DNA of 64,000 nt from Hyphomicrobiales bacterium. GTDB taxonomy: Bacteria; Pseudomonadota; Alphaproteobacteria; Rhizobiales; Beijerinckiaceae. How positions within the stretch are numbered: the stretch's first letter is position 1; each line of letters opens with the position of its first letter. A program made the position numbers and the translations under genes. The stretch covers positions 111,544-175,543 of the forward strand of contig JAGWTA010000004.1 in NCBI GenBank assembly GCA_028869185.1, written 5' to 3'. The notes beneath the pieces are model-generated. The model was not told the origin of the DNA. It did not search any database and saw only the letters and a list, made by a program, of their open reading frames with translations. Shown here one piece after another: positions 35,737 to 42,824 of this stretch.

Positions 35737-36085
35737 AGTCGTCGAAAACGAAAACGAGATACTGCGCGAGCGCATCCGACAGCTTGAGCACGCCCTTTTC
35801 ACGAGTGAGATCAGCATTCCTTTCGAATGGAAACTGACGGCGTCGGAATATCGGGTTTTCGCCTTCCTACTGACGAAGCAAGTTGCAACCAAGGAAGCTC
35901 TCATGTCGGCGATGTACACCTTTCGACCGGACAGCGAAGAACCAGACGCAAAGATTATTGATGTGTTTATTTGCAAGATGCGGAAAAAGTTGAAGCCGTT
36001 CGACGTCGAAATTAGGACGCATTGGGGCTCGGGATATTCGGTCGACGACGCTACCCGGGCGAAATTCGGAAAGCGGAGCAGCTGA
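35714..36085 (+). CDS. CtrA/OmpR-type winged-helix protein lacking a receiver domain
   Basis: 123 residues from GTG at 35714, preceded by a perfect AGGAGG at 35701. An N-terminal coiled coil (LEVVENENEILRERIRQLEH) replaces a receiver domain. A trans_reg_C winged helix follows: WKLTASEYRVFAFLL, then EPDAKIIDVFICKMRKKL, then WGSGYSVDD. The KIIDVFICK(L/M)RKKL block is that of CtrA, the alphaproteobacterial cell-cycle master regulator. It may therefore bind CtrA-like sites without phosphorylation control. Confidence 0.8.
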   Translation: MDIAARLEVVENENEILRERIRQLEHALFTSEISIPFEWKLTASEYRVFAFLLTKQVATKEALMSAMYTFRPDSEEPDAKIIDVFICKMRKKLKPFDVEIRTHWGSGYSVDDATRAKFGKRSS

Positions 36086-36086
36086 C

Positions 36087-36416
36087 ATGCCGACCGTCGA
36101 CGAACTCGGGATGCAGGAGCTGAAACGGCTTGCGGCGCTCCATTCGCCGGCGGAACAGGCGCGCGCGGCGGCGGAGGTGGCGCGCGAGCGCGCCGCTTTC
36201 GCCAAAGCTGACTACGACAGGACGATGCGCGCAGCGCTTGAGGCCGCGCGCGCGTCAAAATCCTTGATGAACACGCCCGACTTCAGGGCCGCCTTTGACC
36301 AGGCGAACCAGTTGCTCCGCGTTGCGCGCCATTGCGAGGCGATGTGGACACGGCGGGAGGCCAAAGCGCAGCGGCTGGAACGCGCCGCGCGACGGTTGGC
36401 GGAGACTGCCGCGTGA
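36087..36416 (+). CDS. Helical hypothetical protein (109 aa)
   Basis: Ala/Arg/Glu-rich, almost entirely helical protein with probable coiled coil (about 20-55 and 80-107). It is coupled to Mor by GTGA overlap. No family recognised. Confidence 0.55.
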   Translation: MPTVDELGMQELKRLAALHSPAEQARAAAEVARERAAFAKADYDRTMRAALEAARASKSLMNTPDFRAAFDQANQLLRVARHCEAMWTRREAKAQRLERAARRLAETAA

Positions 36417-36784
36417 CCGATTTTTTCACGACCGTTTGCGAGCATTGCGGGCAAGATGTCGCTCGTGCGCTCATCGATAATTTCGGCGGCATGCGGCTGT
36501 ATGTGCCGATGCAATGGAGCGCCGATCATGCGCTGAACACCATGGGAGAAGCCGCCGCGCGCAAGCTGATCGAACATTTTTCGGGCGAAAAAATTGACGT
36601 GCCGCGCTTTCTTGGGTTTCGCGCGGCTGGTCGACGGCGTGCGCGGCTTGTGCGCCGGCTGGCCAAGCAGGGCTTGACCAAGAACGAGATAGCGCGGCAA
36701 GCCGATTGCACGGCCCGGTGGGTTTCCAAAATCGTCGCGGACGAAGATAGTCCCAAAGACCCGCGACAGGGCGATCTGTTCTAG
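36413..36784 (+). CDS. mor: Mor-family middle/late transcription activator
   Basis: 123 residues from GTG 36413. The N-terminal dimer part has LIDNFGGMRLYVP, the Mor/C family signature. The C-terminal HTH (GLTKNEIARQADCTARWVSKIV) is at about 87-108. In Mu, Mor and its relative C activate middle and late promoters by binding dyads. No separate C gene is seen, so this protein probably drives late transcription directly. Confidence 0.88.
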   Translation: MTDFFTTVCEHCGQDVARALIDNFGGMRLYVPMQWSADHALNTMGEAAARKLIEHFSGEKIDVPRFLGFRAAGRRRARLVRRLAKQGLTKNEIARQADCTARWVSKIVADEDSPKDPRQGDLF

Positions 36785-36794
36785 GTCGGCGCCC

Positions 36795-36807
36795 GGGAAC
36801 AGTTCCC
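36795..36807. promoter_or_regulatory. Late dyad 1: GGGAAC-A-GTTCCC before the lysis genes
   Basis: Perfect 6-1-6 inverted repeat 10 bp after the mor stop and 37 bp before the first lysis gene. The same dyad recurs at 46847 and 58459. Position matches Mu Plys. Confidence 0.65.
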
Positions 36808-36843
36808 TCCGTATTTTTCAGCAGAAGCGGAAATGGTCGGCGC

Positions 36844-37401
36844 ATGAAAGCGTCGATCATGTTTCGAGCCGTTGCGGTTGCGATCTGCGCCGCTGCACTC
36901 TGGCTGCTCTCGGCGACGGACGCCGTCGCCGATGAAAGCGCCGCGCTGTTTTTTGTGCAGCAGCAGGCGAAGACTGCGCCTCTCCATCGTCAGGCGCATC
37001 CGCATGTCTTCCATCGTCATCGCATGGCGCCTGCCCATGCGCCCGCCGGCGCGCGCGGGGTCTCGCTCGCGGGCGTCTATGCGCCGCTCGCCGCGAAGGG
37101 GCGCGAGCTGTCGGCGCGCTGCGGCTCTGTCGTCATTTCCGGCGTGCGAAAAACGTTCGTTGCGGGAACGCGGCGCCGTTCGGAACACTGGAGCGGTCAC
37201 GCAATCGATGTGACGCGAAACCCGCGCTGCATCTACGCGCGGCTGCGCGGCTGGCCCGGCGGCTATTCGACGGACTACGGCCGCGTCCACCATGTCCATA
37301 TTTCGCTTGGCGGCCATGAAGACGGAAAGCGCTTTGCTTACCGCCATATTCCGCGCCGTTTCGCCCATCGCCCTCACCGCCACCGTCTCGCGAGGCTCTG
37401 A
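36844..37401 (+). CDS. Secreted M15-like peptidase of the lysis cassette
   Basis: 185 residues with a signal peptide (to about ADAVA, residue 29). The C-terminal half has M15-like ligands: His115 and Asp122 in SEHWSGHAID, and His152 in VHHVHIS. Related to the host gene at 9394-9861 in these motifs but longer. It may degrade stem peptides as a signal-exported lysis enzyme. Confidence 0.75.
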   Translation: MKASIMFRAVAVAICAAALWLLSATDAVADESAALFFVQQQAKTAPLHRQAHPHVFHRHRMAPAHAPAGARGVSLAGVYAPLAAKGRELSARCGSVVISGVRKTFVAGTRRRSEHWSGHAIDVTRNPRCIYARLRGWPGGYSTDYGRVHHVHISLGGHEDGKRFAYRHIPRRFAHRPHRHRLARL

Positions 37402-37404
37402 CGC

Positions 37405-38040
37405 ATGTTCACGATCAAGAAAGGCGTGCTCTTCGACGCCGAGGTGAAGGTTCCCCAAAAGCCATCGCCCAACCATGGCGGCGCGCTCAAGGCCTCGCTG
37501 CTCGTGATGCATTACACGGGCTCGCCCTCGTTCGACGGCGCGGTGCGCACGCTCACAGATCGCAAGGCCGCGCAGCGGGTTTCGGCGCATGTCGTCATCG
37601 GCCGCGATGGAGCGATTGCGCAGCTTGTGCCGTTCGAGACGATCGCATGGCACGCAGGCGCGTCGAGCTGGAAGGGCCGTTCGGGCTGCAATGATTTTGC
37701 GATCGGCATCGAGATGGTCAATTCGGGCCTGCTCGGGAAGCTGGCGACGGGCGAATATTACGACCGCCTGACGCACAAGAAGGTGCCGGCCGCCGACGTC
37801 GCGATCGCCGAACACAAGAATGGCGGCGGCATGCAGCCGTGGGAGGTTTTTCCGCCGGCGCAGATCGAGGCGGCGATCGGCGTCGCCCAGGCGATCTGCA
37901 AGACCTACGGTATCCGCGATATTGCGGGCCACGACGATATCGCTCCCCGACGCAAGATCGATCCGGGTCCAGCCTTCCCCATGCATTCGTTCATCGGCCG
38001 CGTGCTCGGCCGGCGCGACGACGAACCGCTCGTCGCCTGA
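37405..38040 (+). CDS. N-acetylmuramoyl-L-alanine amidase (endolysin)
   Basis: 211-residue Amidase_2/AmpD-like enzyme cutting the MurNAc-L-Ala bond. Zinc ligands are His36 (VMHYTGS), His176 and Asp186 (GHDDIAPRRKIDPG), with Lys184 between. No signal peptide, so it needs a holin; the likely holin is at 38737. The M15-like gene lies 4 bp upstream. Confidence 0.9.
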   Translation: MFTIKKGVLFDAEVKVPQKPSPNHGGALKASLLVMHYTGSPSFDGAVRTLTDRKAAQRVSAHVVIGRDGAIAQLVPFETIAWHAGASSWKGRSGCNDFAIGIEMVNSGLLGKLATGEYYDRLTHKKVPAADVAIAEHKNGGGMQPWEVFPPAQIEAAIGVAQAICKTYGIRDIAGHDDIAPRRKIDPGPAFPMHSFIGRVLGRRDDEPLVA

Positions 38041-38114
38041 CGGTTCCGCGCCGGGGCGGTCAAATCCCGAGCATCGCGCCGGCGATTTCCGGCACATGAC
38101 AGAGCGAGAAAACG

Positions 38115-38420
38115 ATGTCCGCACTTGAAACGTTGCAGGCGGCCGAAGCCGCAATCAAGAAGGCCGCCGGCGACGCCGCCGCCAAGATCGCCGCGCTCGC
38201 CGCGCAGGTTCTGAACGCGCATTCGAACGACGACACCGCCGCTGTCGAAAAAATCGCCGCCGATCTGAATGCCACGGCCGCCGCTCTCGAAGCCGTCGCC
38301 AATCCTGCGCCCGTCTCCGACGCCGCCCAGGCTGCGTCCGCCGCTACGGCGAGCGATCCGGCGCCGGCTCCGTCCGCGACCGATCCGGCGCCTGCACAGG
38401 GCGACCAGCCGAAGGCCTGA
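38115..38420 (+). CDS. Ala/Pro-rich helical phage protein
   Basis: 101 residues: a helical N-terminal half (LQAAEAAIKKAAGDAAAKIA) and a disordered Ala/Pro/Ser/Asp tail. RBS GAGAAAACG. Low complexity prevents assignment; possibly a structural or lysis-associated protein. Confidence 0.5.
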   Translation: MSALETLQAAEAAIKKAAGDAAAKIAALAAQVLNAHSNDDTAAVEKIAADLNATAAALEAVANPAPVSDAAQAASAATASDPAPAPSATDPAPAQGDQPKA

Positions 38421-38497
38421 CGGCCCGATTGAACTGACTGACAACGCGGGGCCGTCTCTCTCGACGGTCTCGCGTCTCGTCAAAGCGAGGCGAAAAA

Positions 38498-38725
38498 ATG
38501 ACGGCGATCGACAGCGCGTCCGACGCGCGCATCACAAACAGCGTCATGCGGCACGAATACCGCATTCTCACCGACGATGAGAAAGAGCGGATGCGTCAGA
38601 TCAAGGATCAGGGCGCAGCGTTTCTGACGTTGCTCGGACAATGCGGCGCGTCGCGCGAATTGTCGATCGCCGCCACGAAAATGGAAGAGGCCGTCATGTG
38701 GGCGGTCAAGCACGTCACGAAATAG
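38498..38725 (+). CDS. Acb2/Tad1-family anti-defence protein
   Basis: 75 residues. The whole protein follows the Acb2/Tad1 hairpin family pattern: RHEYRILTDDEKERMRQIKD, then GAAFLTLL, then SRELSIAATKMEEAVMWAVK. Characterised members sequester cyclic oligonucleotides (CBASS) or ADP-ribose-derived signals (Thoeris). It sits among lysis genes, a common place for morons. Which signal this one binds is unknown. Confidence 0.8.
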   Translation: MTAIDSASDARITNSVMRHEYRILTDDEKERMRQIKDQGAAFLTLLGQCGASRELSIAATKMEEAVMWAVKHVTK

Positions 38726-38736
38726 GAGTTTCAAAA

Positions 38737-38937
38737 ATGGAAAAGGTTCTGGCCGCCATCAACGGTAAAAAGACCTACATCGTCGCTGCCGTCATCGCGG
38801 CATGCGCCGGCGCCCAGGCGCTCGGTTACACGATCCCGGAATGGGCGTGGATGCTGTTCAACGCCGCCGGTCTCGGCGCTGTCCGCGACGCTGTTGCGAA
38901 GGCGGAGCCCGCCAACGCGCCGGGCGCAGCGAAATAA
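38737..38937 (+). CDS. Holin-like small membrane protein
   Basis: 66 residues with two hydrophobic segments (about 14-33 and 36-50) and a charged tail, immediately before the spanin genes. RBS AGGAG is 8 bases upstream. Position and topology fit a holin; no specific family assigned. Confidence 0.6.
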   Translation: MEKVLAAINGKKTYIVAAVIAACAGAQALGYTIPEWAWMLFNAAGLGAVRDAVAKAEPANAPGAAK

Positions 38938-39134
38938 TGTCGAAGCGGGTTCCTCGGCCTTTCGAGAGCTTGCTTGCGGAGGCAGCGGGAAAGCGCGCAG
39001 AAGTGCGCGTTAAACCCGAGCGCGACAAACAGACGGGCAATCTCGTTTTTGTCGCGCATCTGCACGGCGAAAAGGAAAAGACGCTCTATCTCGTCACCGG
39101 CGTCGTCGTCACGCCCGTCGATGACGTTTCATGA
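38937..39134 (+). CDS. Small basic protein (65 aa) in the lysis cassette
   Basis: Starts within the previous stop (TAATG) and ends in ATGA. N-terminus is basic (MSKRVPRPFESLLAEAAGKR), followed by beta-strands. Function unknown. Confidence 0.55.
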   Translation: MSKRVPRPFESLLAEAAGKRAEVRVKPERDKQTGNLVFVAHLHGEKEKTLYLVTGVVVTPVDDVS

Positions 39135-39150
39135 AAACATGAAAACATGA
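39131..39150 (+). other. Two tandem MKT mini-ORFs linking the previous gene to the inner spanin
   Basis: ATG at 39131, 39139 and 39147. The first two each read ATG AAA ACA TGA, and each stop overlaps the next start, so ribosomes could re-initiate in three steps down to the spanin ATG. No Shine-Dalgarno precedes the spanin start, supporting coupling. Confidence 0.6.
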
Positions 39151-39425
39151 AACTGCTCGAACTCATTCTTGCTGCTGTCGCCGGCCTGTTGTCCTACCTG
39201 ACGGGGCGACAGGCCGCCGCGCGTCAGAATGCCGACGAGATCGCCGGCGCCAAACAGGCCGAAAACGAAACACTCGCCGACACGGCGGAGATCGCAGATG
39301 CGCAGGCTCGCAATAGTTCTTCTTATGTTTCCACTCGCGATATTGCTGCCGGGTTGCGCGCAGACGCAGCCGCCGAGCGCGGCAGTGACAAGCCCGGCGC
39401 AAACGCCGGACCAAAGAAAGGCTGA
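39147..39425 (+). CDS. Inner-membrane spanin (Rz-like)
   Basis: 92 residues: N-terminal membrane anchor (LLELILAAVAGLLSYL), then a charged helical region. The outer spanin gene is nested in another frame inside it, the classic Rz/Rz1 arrangement. With its partner it fuses inner and outer membranes at lysis. Confidence 0.75.
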   Translation: MKLLELILAAVAGLLSYLTGRQAAARQNADEIAGAKQAENETLADTAEIADAQARNSSSYVSTRDIAAGLRADAAAERGSDKPGANAGPKKG

Positions 39426-39603
39426 TATCCGCATGAAGCTCGCTCCACGATGCGGCGCGCCGACGACATGGACGCCGGCGCAGAAAGATGCGGTGGCCGC
39501 CGTCATCGAGCGCAATGCGGATGATGCCGGTATGGCGTTGCTCGCCGGAGAGTGGCGGCGCGAGACCGACGCGATCCGCATCTGTCGCGGGGAGCAGCTC
39601 TGA
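39298..39603 (+). CDS. Outer-membrane spanin lipoprotein (Rz1-like)
   Basis: 101 residues from ATG 39298, inside the Rz-like gene by 128 bp. The N-terminus is a lipoprotein signal (RRLAIVLLMFPLAILLPGC) with lipobox LPGC, then a Pro/Gln-rich stretch. Longer than lambda Rz1, with a C-terminal region of unknown role. Ends in TGATG overlap with DUF2730. Confidence 0.75.
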   Translation: MRRLAIVLLMFPLAILLPGCAQTQPPSAAVTSPAQTPDQRKADIRMKLAPRCGAPTTWTPAQKDAVAAVIERNADDAGMALLAGEWRRETDAIRICRGEQL

Positions 39604-39977
39604 TGGAATACGGCAACATCGCGCAATGGGGCGCGCTCGTTCTGTCCATGGCCGCCATGTTGAATACGATGTTCAACAACCGTTCGAAGCGGAACGAGGA
39701 GGCTCTGGCCAAAATCAAGGCGGAGGCTGATTTGAAGGCGGTCGAGATTTTCAAGAAGGCCTCGCAAAACGCCGAACGTCTCGACCGGCACGAGCTGCGG
39801 CTGTCGTCGATGGAGGCTGATTTCCGGCACATGCCGTCGAAGGACGCGGTTCACAACCTGCAGCTCACCATGCGCGACCTGCAGGGGCAGATGGCCGTCG
39901 TCATCGAGCGCGTCGGTCCGATCAAGGCAATCTCCGAGCGCCTGCAAGACGTGCTTCTGGCGGAGCATACGAAATGA
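39603..39977 (+). CDS. DUF2730 family protein (Mu gp25-like)
   Basis: 124 residues: a membrane helix (WGALVLSMAAMLNTMF) followed by a long coiled coil. Matches the DUF2730 family in the Mu region before the small terminase gene. May be membrane-tethered; function unknown. Confidence 0.75.
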   Translation: MEYGNIAQWGALVLSMAAMLNTMFNNRSKRNEEALAKIKAEADLKAVEIFKKASQNAERLDRHELRLSSMEADFRHMPSKDAVHNLQLTMRDLQGQMAVVIERVGPIKAISERLQDVLLAEHTK

Positions 39978-40321
39978 ACATGCTGGAGGCCTACGAGCGC
40001 GACGCGCGGCAGGTGATCGTCAAAGCGCTCGCCGGCAGAGACGATCTGACGCTCAACACGACGATGCTCGATCATGCGCTGCGTCAGTTTGGCGTCAATG
40101 AGCCGCCCGAATGGATTTTTGACCAGCTCGCCTGGCTGGAGCGCATGGGCGTCGTGAGCGTGGCTGTCGCCAGCGCGTCGACGCGCGTGGCGACGCTCAC
40201 GGAAAAAGGCGTCAATCATGTGCTTGGAAAGCGCAAGATCGAGGGCATTGGTCGCCCCTCGCTCGCCTCGCTCGGCCTCGACCTGATTTCTCAAGGACTG
40301 AAACAGAAGATCGGGGAATGA
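39974..40321 (+). CDS. VpaChn25_0724-family protein (Mu gp26-like)
   Basis: 115 residues with a winged-helix-like core (RDDLTLNTTMLDHALRQFGV...LAWLERMGVV...ATLTEKGV). Positional match to Mu gp26, between DUF2730 and the small terminase. Probably DNA-binding and connected to packaging. Confidence 0.75.
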   Translation: MNMLEAYERDARQVIVKALAGRDDLTLNTTMLDHALRQFGVNEPPEWIFDQLAWLERMGVVSVAVASASTRVATLTEKGVNHVLGKRKIEGIGRPSLASLGLDLISQGLKQKIGE

Positions 40322-40322
40322 T

Positions 40323-40823
40323 ATGGCGCGCGATGCAGCCAAGCAGCGCGATCTGCGCAAGGCCTATGTGGTCGATGGCCTGACGTTGCCGGCTGCGGCG
40401 ATCACGGCGGGCGTTCCCGAGGGGACTGCGCGGCGCTGGAAGCGCGAAGCAGCCGACGACGGCGACGACTGGGATCGCGCGCGCGCCGCCGCGACGATGG
40501 CCGGTTCGGGGCGCGACGCCATTCTGACGGACGCCGTCGAAGGCTTCGTCATCCAGTTCAAGATGTCGATCGACAAGGTGACTGACGACGCCGATCTGGC
40601 GCCGGCGCAGCGCGTGCAGCTGCTCGCTTCGCTCGCCGACGCCTTCAACAAGGTGGTTGCGGCGGCCGGCCGCGTCTCACCGAAGATCTCCGAACTCGGC
40701 GTCGCGCTCGACGTGCTGAAGCGTTTTGGCGACTTCGTCGCCAAGAACCATCCTGACGCCGGTCCTGCGCTGCTGGAAGCGCTGGAGAGTTTCGGGGACA
40801 CATTGGCGGAGGTCTACAAATGA
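40323..40823 (+). CDS. DUF1804 protein, small terminase (Mu gp27-like)
   Basis: 166 residues with an N-terminal HTH (LRKAYVVDGLTLPAAAITAG, then PEGTARRWKRE) and a helical oligomerisation part. DUF1804 proteins are small terminase subunits of Mu-like phages that start packaging. Followed by a small membrane gene and a Cys-rich gene before TerL. Confidence 0.85.
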   Translation: MARDAAKQRDLRKAYVVDGLTLPAAAITAGVPEGTARRWKREAADDGDDWDRARAAATMAGSGRDAILTDAVEGFVIQFKMSIDKVTDDADLAPAQRVQLLASLADAFNKVVAAAGRVSPKISELGVALDVLKRFGDFVAKNHPDAGPALLEALESFGDTLAEVYK

Positions 40824-40978
40824 ATGGATCGATCGTCGCGGTTCTGACGTTTTCGGCGGGACTAGCTCTGTTTGGTTTGCTGTCGCCGGACGGTCGCATA
40901 TTTGTCCGTTTTGATACGATGGGCGCTCTTGTAATCACCTCGACGCTGCTCGGGTTCATCGCGCAGGCGGCATCGTGA
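40820..40978 (+). CDS. 52-aa two-helix membrane peptide
   Basis: ATG overlaps the DUF1804 stop, and its own TGA overlaps the next ATG. Two hydrophobic segments (IVAVLTFSAGLALFGLL and GALVITSTLLGFIAQ). Exact tiling supports translation. Role unknown. Confidence 0.6.
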   Translation: MNGSIVAVLTFSAGLALFGLLSPDGRIFVRFDTMGALVITSTLLGFIAQAAS

Positions 40979-41187
40979 TGGGCCATCGCACCACCGCGCG
41001 CGACATGCAGCGTTGCTATGGCTGTCTGTTCTGGGAGGAAAACCGCGCCTCCTATCACGGGTTCGGCTGGTGTCGCCGAACGCCGCCCGCCAAACGCATG
41101 AATGAGGTCGAGACGGAGCGCGATTACTGGTGCGCGGAATGGCGCGACCGCAATCTGCCGCCGCGCCAGCCGGACACGCCGGCATGA
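40978..41187 (+). CDS. Cys-rich small protein (zinc-binding candidate)
   Basis: 69 residues with four Cys: CYGCLFWEE, GWCRR and WCAEW, arranged like a compact zinc site with several Trp. Coupled by 4-bp overlap to TerL. No function known. Confidence 0.6.
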   Translation: MGHRTTARDMQRCYGCLFWEENRASYHGFGWCRRTPPAKRMNEVETERDYWCAEWRDRNLPPRQPDTPA

Positions 41188-42824
41188 GCAAACTCTCACC
41201 GACCGCGTTTCGCGATCAGGTCGCAGCCTTCACCGACACGCTGCGCCGGCGCATCGACGCGGAAGTTTCGGGTTTTCCGACCGATCCCAGGGCGCGCGCG
41301 GTGCGCGTGGCGAAGGTCAAAGACCCGGCGACGGGGTTTCGGTTCTTTTGCGAGACCTATTTCCCGCACTATCTGACGAAAGCGCCAAACCGCCTGCATC
41401 TGCATCTCTTCGCCGAGTTGCCCGCTATCGTCGAGCGCAAGCCCGGCGGGCGCGGGGCGCGCGAGATCAAGATCGCGCCGCGTGGCGCTGCAAAGTCGAC
41501 CATTGTCACACAGCTTTTCACGCTCTGGACAGCGATCCTGAAACTGCGGCGCTATGCGATCGTCGGCATGGACGTTTACGACCAGGCGGCGATCATGCTG
41601 GCGGCGATCAAGGTCGAGCTGGAGGAGAACCCGCGTCTCGCCCAGGACTTTCCCGACGCCGTCGGACAGGGCCGTCTCTGGCGCGAAGGCGAGATCGTCT
41701 TGCGCAACGGCGTGAAGATCGAGGCCGTCGGCTCGCGTCAGAAAGTGCGCGGGCGCCGCCATGGCCCATATCGTCCTGACCTGTTCATTCTCGACGATAT
41801 CGAAAACGACGAGAACGTGCGCTCGCCTGACTATCGCGACAAGCTCGAAGCATGGGTGCTGAAAGCTGTGCTGAAGTGCGGCCCGGCCGACGGATCGATG
41901 GACCTGATCATCGTCGGCACCTTGCTCATGCGCGACGCGGTGCTCGTGCGGCTCGCAAAGCGGCCGGGCTGGAATGTCGAAAAATTCGCGTCGATCGTCG
42001 AATGGCCAGACCGTATGGACCTTTGGGACGAATGGGAGGAATACCACCGCAACGCCAGCGAGGCGGCGTCGGATGCCTTCTATGCCGAGCATAAAGTCGA
42101 GATGGACGCCGGCGCCGTCGTCAACTGGCCCGAAGAACAGCCACTGCTGATGCTCATGAAGGAGCGCGCCGAAAGTCCGGCGGCGTTCAAATCGGAGCGT
42201 CAGAATGATCCGGTCTCGGAAACCGCGCCCTTCCAGAAATTCACTTACTGGGTGCGCGAAGAACCTGATCTCGTCAGGTTCGGCGCCATCGATCCATCGC
42301 TCGGCAAAAAATCGAAGCGCAACGATCCTTCCGCCATTATCGTCGGCGGCTATAATCGCCAGACCGGCGTCCTCGATATTCTGAAGGCCTCGATCCGCCG
42401 GCGGCTTCCGGACGTGATCTGCGAAGACACGATTGCGCTCCAGCGCGAATTCAACTGCGCCTTGTGGTTTTGCGAGGCCGTCCAGTTTCAGGAATTTCTC
42501 CGCACGGAAATCATGCGCCGCGCCGCCGTGCAGGGCGTTGCTCTTTCGGCTTTGCCTGTCACGCCCATCGTCGACAAGCGGTTGCGCATCGAGCGCCTGC
42601 AGCCGCCGGTCGCCTCCGGCCTCATCCGCTTCTGGCCGCATCAAAAACAGCTGATCGACCAGCTCGAACAGTTTCCCGATGGCGAACACGACGACGGTCC
42701 TGATTGTCTGGAAATGCTCTGGTCGGGCGCGCTGCAATATGCAGGCGTGGCGTTAGAGCCGGATGCGGTGCGCGGCGCGAATGTCGGCGTCTCCCGCGAC
42801 TTTTTCGGAGGCTATAGGCTGTGA
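41184..42824 (+). CDS. Large terminase subunit (Mu gp28-like)
   Basis: 546 residues. The ATPase half has a Walker A-like APRGAAKST (about 98) and Walker B LFILDDIE (about 201). The C-terminal nuclease half begins FGAIDPSLGKKSKRNDPSAI (about 365). It packages DNA into the prohead. Start ATG 41184 overlaps the preceding stop. Confidence 0.93.
   Translation: MSKLSPTAFRDQVAAFTDTLRRRIDAEVSGFPTDPRARAVRVAKVKDPATGFRFFCETYFPHYLTKAPNRLHLHLFAELPAIVERKPGGRGAREIKIAPRGAAKSTIVTQLFTLWTAILKLRRYAIVGMDVYDQAAIMLAAIKVELEENPRLAQDFPDAVGQGRLWREGEIVLRNGVKIEAVGSRQKVRGRRHGPYRPDLFILDDIENDENVRSPDYRDKLEAWVLKAVLKCGPADGSMDLIIVGTLLMRDAVLVRLAKRPGWNVEKFASIVEWPDRMDLWDEWEEYHRNASEAASDAFYAEHKVEMDAGAVVNWPEEQPLLMLMKERAESPAAFKSERQNDPVSETAPFQKFTYWVREEPDLVRFGAIDPSLGKKSKRNDPSAIIVGGYNRQTGVLDILKASIRRRLPDVICEDTIALQREFNCALWFCEAVQFQEFLRTEIMRRAAVQGVALSALPVTPIVDKRLRIERLQPPVASGLIRFWPHQKQLIDQLEQFPDGEHDDGPDCLEMLWSGALQYAGVALEPDAVRGANVGVSRDFFGGYRL

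Noticed and set aside
36812..36817. TATTTT as -10 box next to late dyad 1
   Set aside because: It would put the dyad inside the promoter spacer, too close for a Mor-type activator, and the other two dyads have no similar box at that distance.
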